From: Luzula sylvatica
Taxonomy: Eukaryota > Streptophyta > Magnoliopsida > Poales > Juncaceae
Assembly: GCA_946800325.1 (NCBI GenBank)
Contig: OX326958.1
Location: forward strand, 6,272,001 to 6,336,000
DNA length: 64,000 bases
Direction: 5' to 3'
Made by a program: the position numbers and the translations under genes. Each line of letters opens with the position of its first letter. Within the stretch, counting starts at the first letter, position 1. Shown one piece after another: positions 11,652 to 25,128 of the stretch. A model generated the notes under the pieces. It was not told the origin of the DNA and did not search any database. It worked only from the letters and a program-made list of their open reading frames with translations.

Positions 11652-13384
11652 AAGTAATTAATGACGTGGCACAGTCAAAATTCAGAAAAATGTTTGCGAA
11701 ATGTATTAGTAGGATTAATTTTATGATATATTTTAGTTACTTTGCCTTATTGGAGGAAAATGAGGGAGTATTGTATATGGGCTCATACATTAATGGCAGT
11801 ACATTATGAATTAAATTCATGTCCATGATATTATATGTTGCATCTAAAATTAAGGAAAAGAATGTGTTTATTCTAAAACATAAATAATATTATATGTTGC
11901 ATCTAAATCCACGTCCATACAAGCATTTGTTCATTTTTTTTCCATAATCCCAAATGTTCTTTTTTAGATATTCAAATTCGACAATACATCAAGTCCTTTT
12001 AAATGATTGCTTGTGGTTTTAAATCATCTGTAAATCTTCCGGTGATGTTATTTCAGTTTTTGAAACTTTAAATTCATTTGAATAACAGTCGTGGTCAAAT
12101 TTTGAAGTAGATTCCAATTTTTATCTTCTACAACCACCATAACGATTTACACACTTAAATAGTTCTCGAATTCATGCACTTTCCCATCTTTGAACACCTA
12201 CTGATTTTATCGGGTTCATCTTAAGCACCCGTACTGGGGAATGCAAATGATCAAATAAATCAGGGATTTAATTCAATTTGTTTTTTAATAGTAAAATAAT
12301 TTTATGCTTAATCTTTGAAAGAAATTATTTTGGAAATTCTACTGAGGGTTAACTGTGCATGTCCATTAAACATTTTATTATCAATAGAAGCTGAGAAAAT
12401 ATAATGCTGAACTTTTACAAATATCTAAGAAATAATAAGGAAGAGAAAGTCAAATGAGGAAAAGGAAAGAGATGTGCATATTTTTTTCCTAATACATGGC
12501 ATTATAAATTTTGCATTGTTTAAATTCTTCAATCTCTTTCCATAATTTAATCAGAAATTGCATATGGCCAGGAAAATCATTAATAAATAATTTCCTTTTA
12601 AATTGCAATATATGTTTACATTTTCTGTTACCCTCATCACATTGATTCGATAGATTGAATCCTAATGTCGATCCATCGGTGAAAAAATTAGTAGCATCAA
12701 ATCCCTCAATGCTTTTTTATAGAGTCTGGCTAGGATGTCGATCCAACGATTGAATCTTCATGTGTCCATAATTATAAATAGGTCGAAAATAATACAATTT
12801 TATTTTTTTCTCCGATTTATATACTCTCTCTGTCGACGCGAGAATGAATCCAGAAGCCACCTGCTCCTTTCATGCTCTTACAGTTTACTCCAAGGCAGTT
12901 TTGCAATTTTCATGATTTTGTGGACTAATGTATTTTTATGCTATTGTGTGGTCACTGTGGACTATTGTATTTTATGCTATTATGACTTCTATTAGTTAGA
13001 ACTTTTGCGGGATAATTTGAATTTTTCTTAGGTACACATGTATTAACGGTACATATTGGTATAGTTGATGTTCAATATAAATTACAAATTACATACAATA
13101 TAAATTGCAAATTTTCTTACATACACACGTATTCAGTACATATTGGTATAGTGATGTTCAATATAAATTATAATATAAATTACAAATTACACACACAATA
13201 TAAAATACAATTTTTGTATAATAATATCAAATACAAAGCCAAGACTGTCAAGTCTGTATCCAAGTTCCTACCACCCTTTGTATGTCCCAAGTTTATTCAA
13301 TCAGACTTCACAAAACAATAAAAAAAAGAAAATATTAGTAAACGTAGGAGCATTTTAGCAAAAATAAAGTAAAAAAGCTCCTCT
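11652..13384. other. Intergenic AT-rich sequence with a roughly 110-bp duplication
   Basis: No convincing gene is seen. A short frame starting at 12843 (MNPEATCSFHAL) is unrecognised. At 13030-13230 a segment containing gtacatattggtatagt and gatgttcaatataaatta occurs twice in tandem, the second copy diverged. Confidence 0.45.
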
Positions 13385-13687
13385 TTGTCTCCCCCACACA
13401 AACACTTGCGCCTCCATCGTTTATCCCAAAACCGTTCGAAATTTCTCCTCTTACGATGGTTGTGGAATGCCGGCGAGAAGGCGAAGAAGATATACAAGGG
13501 GCAAGTGGATGTCGATAAGGCTCGGTGGAGGACAGATACGCGGTTGATTCATCTTCGAAAGGCCCGGCGAGAAAACACAATTTCCGATAAGCGTCGTGTT
13601 GAAGCTTCTCCTTCCACCGAGCCAGACTTCAACACTCTCATCTCCGTCCGATCCGCCTTCTTCACCGAGCTCCGTCGACGCTGGTGT
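13385..13687 (+). pseudogene. Importin-alpha IBB-domain-like gene fragment
   Basis: A GC-richer open frame contains KIYKGQVDVDKARWRTDTRL, then IHLRKARRENTISDKRRVEA. I align this with the importin-beta-binding domain of plant importin alpha, whose pattern is roughly R-Y-K-x-x-V-D-A, then a basic RRRRED-type cluster, x-(V/I)-x-I-R-K-x-K-R-E-x-x-L-x-K-K-R-R. In intact proteins this N-terminal segment binds importin beta for nuclear import. Here it is followed by a stop at 13685-13687, and no armadillo repeats follow. A beta-galactosidase exon lies about 700 bp downstream, which points to a mosaic of captured gene pieces. The match is by eye and moderate; a chance basic peptide is the alternative. 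Confidence 0.4.
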
Positions 13688-14391
13688 TGACCGAGGTCGA
13701 GGAGATAGTGTTGCTCCATACATATATCGTCTTTCCATGAGCATGAGCTCTGTCGCCAAATTAGTCAGAAAAACGACCTGTAATGGAGCTGATTTCGTAA
13801 TTGACCTTTTTTGTATTCCTAATCTGCACACCTCGCCTTTTATTCTCGATTTAATCAGGTGTGATTTATCTTTGATTCTTGCTTCCTTTGCTCGGCACTA
13901 AAAACTCCAAATTATTGCTGGATTGAATTGGACCAACTTTTGATTATTTTACGGTAATCAAGCTCTATCAGTTTAAACTATAATGGAACTCTTATCGTTG
14001 ATTTTATAATTCTTTCGCTTCACTTGATTGAATTACCAATTAGGGTTTAATTTAGGTTTAATATTTTATATTTGTGTATGACATCAAGCAATCCACCAGG
14101 GTGTTCAACCGCTTAATTAACACATACCGGTAGTTGTTCATAATTTGAGGATCTTTTCGTTTTAGCCCTTGTGAGCCTCTTAATTCTCTGTTTTATTTTT
14201 TAATTGCAGTCCTTAGCTTTAAAATTTCAGTGATAATATGCAACTTAATTTCATGAATCTAGGAGAGTGCAAATAGTGTATTTTCTTTTTTTGAATCAGT
14301 AAATGGTATTTTACTTTTGAAAACATTGTAATGTATGAATTAACTCCAAGTTTATTTGCTAAACGAAAATTGTTTTATTTTTATTTTGCAG

Positions 14392-14504
14392 TATTATTTC
14401 GGAGACAGATTTGATTTAGTGAAATTTGCGAGAATAGTTGGTGATGCGGGTCTGTATATGATTCTCCGAATCGGCACATTTGTGGCTGCAGAATGAAAAC
14501 TCGG
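14392..14504 (+). pseudogene. Isolated GH35 beta-galactosidase exon
   Basis: After an acceptor-like ttattttgcag, the sequence encodes 34 codons beginning [16 protein letters not shown] and ending [14 protein letters not shown]. This matches the conserved exon of plant BGAL enzymes that reads YYFGGRFDLV...[17 protein letters not shown]. In the family it precedes the catalytic acid region and cell-wall galactosidase fold. Here the W of AEWN is replaced by a stop (tga at 14494-14496), the usual Pro after RIG is Thr, and the exon ends at a donor-like tcgg|gtaaaa. No preceding or following BGAL exon was found nearby, so it is a captured or orphan exon and not a working gene. Confidence 0.85.
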
Positions 14505-14619
14505 GTAAAATTGTAATTTTGTAAGAATCAAAATGTAAAATTATAATTGAGCCCAGAAATATTGTAATTGTAATTAATTTATAGCTAGTGAAAATAATAG
14601 TAACGAGATGGCTATAAGA

Positions 14620-15145
14620 TCTTGCTTCTTGGATGTTTGTTGTTTCTACTCTCTAGCATGAACTTGCTAGGCTCAGGTAACTCATTTCCGCTTTCAATGT
14701 TGAATTGAGAAATTTATTATTTTACAAAAAAAATGATTTTTGTTTGTTTGTTTTGCTGTCATATAGTCCAATTTCATAAAATACTGTTATTCATGTTAAA
14801 AAAAAGAAAATTCAAACCAACCTTCGTATACATATAAATTTATGTTGAAAATTTTATAATATTAAATTGTATTCGCTGTTCTTATATACTTTAACGGCTA
14901 CACAAAAAGTTATGGAATAAACATATTTATATCAATTAATTAAGTTAAGTCTAACGGAGTTTTTTTGGAAAAGACGATCTTACCCTCCTGATGGCCTTCA
15001 CTTGATTCTTCTGAAAGTAGAGAATAGAGAATCAGAGATTCAAACATATATTATTTTAATACATAAAAGAGTACTTGTTTGGAAACAAAAGGCAATCGAT
15101 ATTAAAGTTCACTGTTTGGCACTACCAAATTTTAATTAAAACTTA
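14620..15145. repeat. Segmental duplicate, left end of block copy 1
   Basis: This segment matches the reverse complement of about 42345-42895, from cttgcttcttggatgtttgt through to ttttaattaaaacttactta. It marks the left limit of the block that is shared with the 37.8-53.4 kb region and includes the bZIP and peroxidase genes. It is non-coding. Confidence 0.75.
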
Positions 15146-15201
15146 CTTAGTTCACTCCAATATCAAAATCAACTTTTATTTTGTATGGCTTATAAATATT
15201 A

Positions 15202-15888
15202 GGAGAATTCTTCAAAAACCCCCTAATTCTTTTGGGATTTCTCAAAAAACCCATAACTTATATATTTTTTGAAAAAACCCCTATAAATTAAATTTAATTC
15301 TTGAAAACCCCCCTACTAGTGTTATCTTTTATTTTTCATCCAAATTAAATTTTTTTTGACAAAATACCCTCACAATTTATAATTGAATTTATTCTACAAA
15401 GTAATAAATAAATAATATTTTACAATATAATATTTCATAATATTATATCATGGTATTTATTCCATAATTTACTATATGAGTTTTATATAAAATTATGTAA
15501 TGTAAAAATAAAAAATGCAATGTGAAATAGTATTTATTTAATGACAATAATAATTTACATATATATTATAAATAGTAAAATAAAATAGTGAGTTCTAAAA
15601 TATTATCATAAATTATTTTTAATTATAATAACGTGAAATATTTATCATGAAGTATTTAATTTATTTATGTATTTATTAATTTATATTGAATAAAAGAATT
15701 TATCAAAGAAAATCAAGAAGGATATTTTTGTCCAAAAAAATGAAAATTGGATGGAATATTAAAGTTAATTTTTGTAGGGGGATTTCAAGAATTAAATTCA
15801 ATTTATAGGGGATTTTTCAAATAATCAAAAAGTTAGGAGATTTTTTAGGAATCCCAACAAAGTTAGAGAATTTTTTAAGAATTCCCCT
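15202..15888. mobile_element. Fold-back MITE with about 100-bp TIRs, 687 bp
   Basis: The left arm runs ggagaattcttcaaaaaccc, then wraps through aaaaaacccctataaattaa to ttgaaaaccccccta. The right arm is its inverse, with the phrases gggggatttcaagaattaaa, atttataggggatttttcaa and ttttaagaattcccc. AAATATTA flanks both sides (15194-15201 and 15889-15896), giving an 8-bp target-site duplication. The core is AT-rich. A shorter element with similar ends lies at 60026-60303. Confidence 0.85.
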
Positions 15889-15896
15889 AAATATTA

Positions 15897-18236
15897 TACC
15901 TATGAAATGTAAAGGCGGATAAGGATACACAAATTAGTAGATACATGGAGATTTAGAATATATATACAGGGAGAAAACAATACCCCAACACCAATATATT
16001 TTACATGTTTTAGTAATCCTCGGCATTTTTTCAATATACTATTTATACATATGTTATATTATATTTTGATTTGGATGTTGAAGACGACTATCATCCGTCG
16101 TTTTCATGAATGTGTCCTAAAAACGACACCTTCAAATTATTTTGGGGCATTTCAAAATATATGTACGAACGGACGGAATAATGTCTAATAACAACGTTCT
16201 CGCGATTCGGATAAATGATTTCAATTTTATTGTTATAATTTATTATAGGTTGATTTTATATTTAAATATTATATTTAATTCTTTATAATATACCATTCTA
16301 TTATATTTGTTTTAACACCAATTACAACAAATATTAACCAAAATTCTTCCGGGATAATTTGTAATTATATCCAAAATTTATTGTATATTACACTCAAAGT
16401 TTATGTTTAGTACAAATAAATATTTGCTAATTTTACAACAGAACGAAGGGTCTTTATGATAAGAAAAAATTACTATTTTTACAAATTATAATAAAAATTG
16501 GGTATTTTTTATAATTTCCCTCTATTAAGAGTAATAGAAGGCGTTCGTTTTACCTCTCTAATTAGTTTGCTTTGCTTGCAACCTCTCTTCCCCTTTTAAT
16601 ATCAAAAGACTACATTTGTTATTTTGTATAAACAAATGTTTTTCTCGTTTTGCTGCCGTAAACACACAAATAATATATTAATTTAAGATATTTATGGTAA
16701 AAAGTATGCAATCTAGCTTTATTTGATAAAACATTCTTTATTATGAAAAATTTATAGCATTGTGAAATATTTCTATTTGAATTATATATTTCTTAATCCC
16801 ACAAAAACTTCCTTGCATACAAAAACCATCTCAAGCTGAACACAATTTTTTTTTTAAGTGAAATCTAAATCTATGTCGTGAATATTTTTAGTTTTATATT
16901 TTATTGATGATATCACTGAGACTTGAAAAATTAATTTTTAATATTTTGTGCAAAAAACTCAACCACGAGATGAATACAATTTAATCGAGTAAACATGAAA
17001 TCTGAAGGTATTAGATTATTAAGATTCTGGCGATACTAAACTATTTACACAAATATCCATAATCTATCTTTCTTTCTTCGTCCTTAGGAGTCAATCAAAA
17101 GCCTTATTTTGGTCAACTTAAAAAAAATCTCAATTATTGCTTATCATATTAATGATTCAGAAATAAGCTAGTTAGCTAGGAATAATAAAACGGCAAATAT
17201 TGTCTTTTATCTAGTGATATTACACACAAACATAGGATCAAGATTGATTAATGATTTAGAAATAAGCTAGGAATAATAAAAATAACATTCCAAGCTAATT
17301 ATTGAACACTTAACCATCCACTAATTTTAGAGTCCCTTTTGACCGGTTAAACAAATACCAAAACCAAAAAAATCTTTTAAGTAAACACGTACAAATTCAA
17401 AGAAAATTGTTTTTGTCATGTTCTGTTTCTTCAGTTATTGCATTCTCTTAAGTAAACCCTAAAAAAAATGCAAGATTTATATAATCGGAATTTCATGAAA
17501 AGTGACTAATAAAGTAAAGCGCAACTGAAGAGAGAAATATAAAATACAAAGTTCACACACCTTGTTATATTTAGTTCATGATGAGAAAGTAAAAATGAAA
17601 TATTCTGAAATCATTTTTTCCAAAAAATATATATTCTGAAACCATTATAACTGTAACTTGATAAGAATATTCTGAAACTAATATAATTAATCGGAATTAT
17701 TTATATACTGAACTATTATAACTGGAATTAATAAAATTATTTTGAAACATTAAAACTGGTATTTAATGACCACAAAAGAAAACTTTCCAACACCTATAAA
17801 TTGGTATTTTATTTAAGAAATTCGCTTTATAATGTAACTTTAGATATTACTACAAGTATATTATACTTTTCAAATTATTTTAAGCAAGATACATGTATTT
17901 ATTTTCTAATTAATTTTTTGACCGAAATTAATTGGCCACCTCATAATGCAGTTCAAAGTCTCAAAGGTTCATTGTTTTCATCCCTTTCCTATATTGTAAT
18001 AAATTAATTCGGTCATAATTATTTACTAACGTTATTCAAGTATTAATCACTAAAACTATTATACGAAATGTCTACTCTTTTCTTTAGATATTACTACAAG
18101 CATAAATGAAGAGTTTCAATAGAAATATGTCCTAATAATCCATAAAATTATGTAATTCTCGATCCATTTTGAGCTCTCTCTTTCTCTCTCTTGCAATTGC
18201 ATTTAACCTAATCCATCTTTGATTGTTCATCGCGGT
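15897..18236. other. AT-rich upstream region of bZIP copy 1
   Basis: No separate gene is seen. From about 16700 onward this region is duplicated in inverse at about 39200-40450. Around 17150-17285 the phrase aataagctaggaataataaa occurs twice. A CT-rich tract at 18174-18192 (ctctctctttctctctcttg) just before the bZIP start is a likely 5' UTR feature. Confidence 0.55.
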
Positions 18237-20536
18237 ATGGATCAAAACATGAGAGAGTTATTGAATGTCCCAACCGAAAATCCGTTTCTCACCTACAATC
18301 TACCCGAAGACCTCTTTTTCGCTCCCTCATTGTCTGCTGAAAACGAAAATGAAGAAGATCTCTTTGCTCTCTTCTTTGAAGCCGAAATGCACGACCAACA
18401 ATGTTCCGACACAACACCGAACCATCGAAAAGAGGCCCTCGTGACTCCTTTGACGGAGCCCGTAAAAGAAACATTAAGCGAAAATGACCTTTTAGAGAAA
18501 AATGACGCGATATTGAACGAAGAGGATCATCTTCCCAAGATGCAGGAGGAAAATGATCATACAATGAATCGAAGAATGGGGAATGACGTCGCAATAGGGG
18601 TGGGTTCGGCTCGGTTGATGGAGGTCGGGATGTCTTCTACAGATGCAAACAAGGCAATGGAAAGTGCAGGCCTTGCTGAACTTGCTCTAATCGACCCCCA
18701 AAAAGCGAAAAAGTTAGTTTTCCTTGTAAATTTTTTTTACTTGGTTTGCCACGTAACTAAAAAAAAGTATAAATTTCTTGCGATAATTTAGAGAACTCTC
18801 TCTAATCGACCTCCAAAAAGTGAAAATGATAGTTTTCCGTAGAATAATTTTACTTGGTTTGTCAAGTAACTAAAAATATCGTATAAATTTCTTGCGACAA
18901 TTTAGAGAATTCGCTCTAGTCGAGCCCCAAAAAGGGAAAATGATAGTTTTCCTTATAATAATTTTACTTGCTTTGCCAAGTAACTAAAAATACCGTATAA
19001 ATTTCTTGCGATAATTTAGAAGATATATACGTGACGTTGTTTGTTAACTTTTTGGTATGTTTTTAATATATTTTTTTATCATTTAAGATAGCATGTGACT
19101 ATTACCGCGGTAAATCAAACAAAATGTTGATCAACTAAATTTGTACTAAAACGTCCCGACTCGAATATAAGCTTGGTTATGATTTAGTTAGTGTAATGGT
19201 CTGCAAATTTTGAATGGTGATGAAGACGGGAACTCAAACTTAATCATGAAATCTCCTTTTTTTTCTTTTTTCCTTAAATTGTTTGTTATAACTTTTATTT
19301 CATTCAATTTTTGTAACTGGAGTCTTTTATATTTTTCTTTTCTTAGTTAATGAAATCTGCAACAAGCTTTTGCCATGTTGCCTTCAAAAAATGGTCTGCA
19401 AATTTTGTATAGTATATGATTTCCTATATAAATTTTATTCTAAGCAGAAAATAGTTTGTATATGTCCGCGGGTTACGGTCCGGAAAATAAAATGTTTTAT
19501 AATCACATCGTACTTATAATATCTATTTTACCGCTCATTTATTACCTTGTGTAGTTATTTATTTCTATTTTTTATAGGTATTTTCGACGAAGCAATTACA
19601 TTAAAGACATTTTTTTATTACACATGAATTTGAAATTCTTTTTAATTTTTGCAAGATGTTTATAATCATAATTACTTTTCTATTATTTTTATCTTTTAGG
19701 ACTTGGACTAAGAGACAATCAGCAGCAAGATCAAAGAAGAAAAGACTCGCTCGCATCAATGATCTCGGGAAGAGGGTTAACTTGTTGCGAGCCGAATCTA
19801 TCGCTTTGACGTCTAAGTTAGAATATTTACAGGTACGCATCTTGATACGAGTGGTAGATCCATTAAGGAAATATAGATGATATTACCTTAATTAATTTAT
19901 TCATTTTTGAAGATTCCTCGTATGAGGAATATTTTATAGAAAATACATCTGCTTTACTAGAATTTTTTTTTAAATATACCTATAACAAGGAGTATTTGAT
20001 TTTTAGAATAATATGCGAAATAATTGTCGAAAATAATATAATTAGTAAATAAATTATATGGACTTGTCTTTAATAAATTAAATATTATTCTTTAGTATTG
20101 TTGTTTTTGAGTGATCGCGACCTACCCGACTTGGCATAAACAAATATTTGTGCTAAATATTTTTTTACTATTCTTTATTATGATATGAAAAATGACAGAA
20201 AGACGCGGATGAATTAATCATCGATAACACCGAACTAGGAATACGTGTTTGTGACATGGAGCATAAAGTTTTTTTGCAAGATTGTATGTCTCTCTCTTTC
20301 TCTCTCTCGTCATATTAAACGCTCGTTCGTCATATCAATTTCTCTATTTTATCGGCGCAGCATTAAATGAGGCACTAAAAGCGAAGGTACAACATCTCAG
20401 AATCGCGACAGGCGAAGTGGTGGCAGTGCAAAACAACCATATAGGTTTCGATGTGATGCAACCTTATAATGGAATTGATCAAAATCTTAATTTTTCCAAC
20501 AATGCATCTCCTCATACTGATCCGGTTCCAAATTAG
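18237..20536 (+). CDS. Group I bZIP transcription factor (copy 1), four exons
   Basis: Exons are 18237-18712, 19700-19832, 20199-20283 and 20361-20536, all with GT-AG introns, giving 289 aa. Start ATG 18237 (MDQNMRELLNV) is the first ATG in frame. The N-terminal half is acidic. Residues about 140-159 (LAELALIDPQKAKK) and the basic region RQSAARSKKKR match the VIP1/RF2a/bZIP29 class. A perfect zipper follows, with Leu at 181, 188, 195, 202, 209 and 216, then LNEALKAKVQHLRIATGE, the class C-terminal signature. In the family these are nuclear DNA-binding dimers. Odd: the invariant basic-region Asn is Lys (residue 163, TKRQSAARSK), so DNA binding may be weak or altered; the rearranged second copy retains Asn. 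The gene is tail-to-tail with the peroxidase at 21214. Family is certain, activity is not. Confidence 0.85.
18679..19026 (+). repeat. Triplicated exon 1/intron 1 boundary in bZIP
   Basis: Three tandem units of about 112-114 bp start near 18679, 18791 and 18905. Each repeats the exon end (ctctaatcgacccccaaaaa type), the donor surroundings (gttagttttcc or gatagttttcc) and intron start (aaatttcttgcgataattta). Only the first unit keeps a GT at the donor position here. The same triplication is present in the inverted copy at 38410-38760, so it predates the block duplication. Confidence 0.85.
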
Positions 20537-21213
20537 AACTTGGAATATCCTCGTTCGAACTCCAGAGATCTCATTTATTTAAATTTCTATGTGCTGAAAT
20601 AATACACAAATATTTTTATTTGGCGGTTTACATGGATAAAAATTGGACCAGTTGGCTTTTTATTTTTTATTTTCCCTTAATGTTCAGTGGCTGTGTATTT
20701 TATAAATTTGTGGTATGAAGCATGATAAATTGTGAAATAACACATAAAACGACGTAATATAACAGGTAAAAAAAGTTCCTTCTCTTTGCATGTACATTCC
20801 AAAAAAGTGATTATGATAAAATATCCAGTATCATAGTATTGTAATTTCATGAGCTAAAATATCATACTCTTATAATAAAAATATAATTATAATGTCAATT
20901 TAATAAGAAAAATATAATTTTAATGTCAATTCAAACGGAAACGTAATTTTACTTTTACAAACAAGTTATTATGATTTATGCATATTCTTAATGATACATA
21001 ATTCTCCTCTTAAAACTAAAAAAGTTAAACGATGATATGCTAAAACTCTGAAGAAAATTATTTTTGAGATTATATTGAACCATATAACAAGAATATATAT
21101 CGGATACACAATAATTAAGCACCAATACAAACCACAAAGCAGAACATCTCATATATAGAGGCATACAATTTTAATTTTTAACTACTACACAATTCTTAAC
21201 CAATACATTTCGA
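20537..21213. other. Intergenic region between convergent bZIP and peroxidase
   Basis: This holds the 3' flanks of both genes. It is duplicated at 47296-47712 plus 51723-52033, where a 4.0-kb LINE-like element interrupts it at the aaaaatataattat site (20880 region here). This copy therefore gives the empty insertion site. Confidence 0.8.
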
Positions 21214-22394
<1,181 letters not shown>

Positions 22395-22486
22395 TGTTGA
22401 CGATAGGGGAATGTATGTATGATAAAATGTAGGAGTAGTGCTTCTTGGCTTGCTTTGTGTTTTGAAGTATAGTATGGTGTAATCAT

Positions 22487-22500
22487 GCGTATATATAGAG
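22487..22500 (-). promoter_or_regulatory. TATA box of peroxidase copy 1
   Basis: On the minus strand the sequence reads ctctatatatacgc, about 95 bp before the ATG at 22394. Position and sequence fit a plant core promoter, and the equivalent element is kept in copy 2 at 53277-53288. Confidence 0.7.
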
Positions 22501-24972
22501 AGGCTGAGGTGAGACTGAGAGAGTAGTTGATGATGGTCAAAGTTTAGATTTTAAATATCATATACATCCATTCAAAATGTAAAATATCATGAATATCGTC
22601 AATACCCATCAGGCCATCAATATCATCTCATAATTTTTCAAAACGAGTAGCCACTACCTCTGTAAAAATAAGGGGTGTTCAATGATGGTTCTTTTTATTC
22701 AAATTAAGAAATGTTTTTGGGTATATTTTAATTAGGGTTCTTAATTTGAGTGGTGATATGAAGTGGTAGATGAGAAAATAGATTCGCTTTAACACGAGTA
22801 TACGTTAAATAAATATATGATAAATGAATAAAAATATATTATTTAATACATACAAAGATAAAATTTATACATGTTTTTGTATTATTCATTTAATTATCAT
22901 TAATTGTCAATACATCAATTAATATAGTATAATTTAGAAGATAAATGTATTAGGGTACAAACTAATTCCATTGACAAAATGAAATGGAACTCAAAAAATT
23001 ATCATATAAAATATTTCTTATGATATTTTATGTGTTTTCTAAGCTTGTCCATGCTATTTTCAATTTTAAATGGGTATATACGATAGGAAAAATATACTGG
23101 AAAATAGGGGGTCCATTATAGTTGGTGAAACTGCCTGTACTGTAATGTTCTTCACTCCAACAAACTACATGTGAATGTATATGTTATCAACTTTACTTCT
23201 TATTATATTTTCATTGTATCAAAACATATTCATATAATCATATACATGCCAGTTATTTACGCGCATTCTTGAAGTCACTCTGTATGGATAATAGCTAATA
23301 GGCTTTGAAAATTTGGACCACGATTCATATTTCCTAAAATCAAAAATACCATCTAATAAGGTGCGACATGGTTAAAACAAAAAATAAAGAATAATAAAAA
23401 ACACAAGTTTTTAATTATTTATATAATACGTATAAAAAATAGTTAAACTATATAAAATAAGGGAGCTTCTATCCTAGACCCTTTTTTCTTTATCATGGAC
23501 CCTTTTTCAATTTAATGGTCAAGATTTAAATATTATGTTAATCTAGTGGTGGTGGTTAAATCCTGTAAGATGATTTTTTTAACCAAATACTTGATAGACC
23601 CTCTTTCAGGGGTAAAACTGTCATTTCATAACTTCGTCTCTTAACCTTCTCTCGACATGTGCATCTATCTCCAGTTGCCCTTCTTTACGATCTCGCCCAA
23701 ATTCCATTCTCGCAAGGCTTCATACTGAGAAAGAACATCGCCAATTCCTACTTGCCTTCTTTATTCTATATCACCCCAGTTCTCGCATCAAATGGAGAGA
23801 GTGAAAACGCCGGTCCCTACCTGCAGCGTCGCTGACAGCTGTCTCGTCGGAGACGAAGATCAGACGAGCACATAGTTCCCACGAAGATGACGAGAGGAGG
23901 AGTTTTGTCCTGTGCCATCTCACCTCGATCAAGTTTTCTATCTCGAAGGCACTTGGATATTCGATGGCTTTTTTATTTCTTCCTCCACTAAATATAGAGA
24001 TCACAATACCATTTTAATCATCAATTCTTGAAATAAATCTCACATTTATTATATCGATTTGAAAAAAAAAATCATGAATTCTAGAAATAACATTCTACTG
24101 GAAAACAATAATTTCTGAAAATTGAGAAAATTTCAGATAATACGATCAAAACAACAAAATTATTCAGGAAAATAAATCTTTAAATACTCAATCTCATATT
24201 TTTTTATTTTCCCAACTAAGAGTCGAAATGTGAGAGAGGTAAAAAAGAAAGATAAGTGAGGAGAGACATAAAAGTTAAGAAACCACAGTTCGGAGAGAGG
24301 CAGAGCAGTGAGGGGAGAAGGGCCAAGGCCATGTAATAATATAGTTAAAAAATAAATGTAGAGAGAGACAAGGTAGAAATGGAAGACGGTAATTAATGGA
24401 AAGTGCAAAAATTGAATTAAATGGAGAAATATAAGTCTTTATTTTTGCTAATTTTTTGCATACCGAAATTGCCCTTGTGCAAAATGGGCCTACCGAAATT
24501 TTTTACATACATACCCTAATCGCCACTTTTTAAAACATATTCATATAGAAGGAGCCTATATAATCAGACCTCAATTGTATTGTTAAATTATTATTATTAA
24601 ATATTTCGTAAAAATGACATATTTTTTAAATATGAAAATGTATTGAAATTACCGAGTCATTTTGAAATCGATAACGTTTCGATTGAGAGGTTGCTGTTAT
24701 CGGGGGGGAATTCGAGTGGGATCCACATTTGTTCATAAGAACCAATAATTTCAAAAATATTCATGATTATTTTTCATAATGGTCCTTGAATTTATTGAAA
24801 TTTAATTTACCCTTTTCCTCTTTCGCTTCTTCTTCGATTTGCTTGAAATCACCTGGATCTTTCTTGATCTTTGAAAATACAAAATTAAAAAAAAATTCAG
24901 TTTTGGAAGGGTAAATTTGATAATTTATAATTTTATGTATGAAAATGATCTTTAATTAACTAACAGTTTTAC
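22501..24972. other. Intergenic AT-rich sequence, no gene recognised
   Basis: Upstream flank of peroxidase copy 1, then unannotated sequence. A minus-strand frame of 77 codons at 23771-24004 lies in slightly GC-richer sequence (23630-24000) but has no recognised domain. The rest is AT-rich and non-coding by eye. Confidence 0.45.
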
Positions 24973-25128
24973 CTCGGTACATCTTTTCGGCGTTCTTGTA
25001 CTTGCACTGGCAGCAGTAGGAACAGTACTAGTGGTACTGCCGCCTTTGGCTTAGGCCGAAAGCGAGAGGGTTCAGAAGGGGCAAAAGCGGGATTTTTGGT
25101 TCGAGAAGGAGCACCGACTAGGGTTCAT
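24973..25128 (-). pseudogene. TFIIIB B''-like first-exon fragment (copy a)
   Basis: The minus strand encodes GAPSRTKNPAFAPSEPSRFR, then P-K. After a one-base shift it continues KGGSTTSTVPTAASASTRTP and ends at a donor-like ccgag|gtaaaac. The N-terminal style (GG/RFRPKAKGG) resembles plant TFIIIB component B'' (Bdp1), a pol III initiation factor, but the match is from memory and short. Two related copies lie at 54589-54650 and 56618-56747. All are frameshifted or truncated. Confidence 0.4.

Noticed and set aside
12735..12995. 86-codon membrane-like frame
   Set aside because: No family resemblance; AT-rich sequence readily gives hydrophobic frames.
13451..13831. 126-codon minus-strand frame opposite the importin-alpha-like fragment
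   Set aside because: It has no recognisable domain. The plus-strand frame has the better family match, so this is a shadow.
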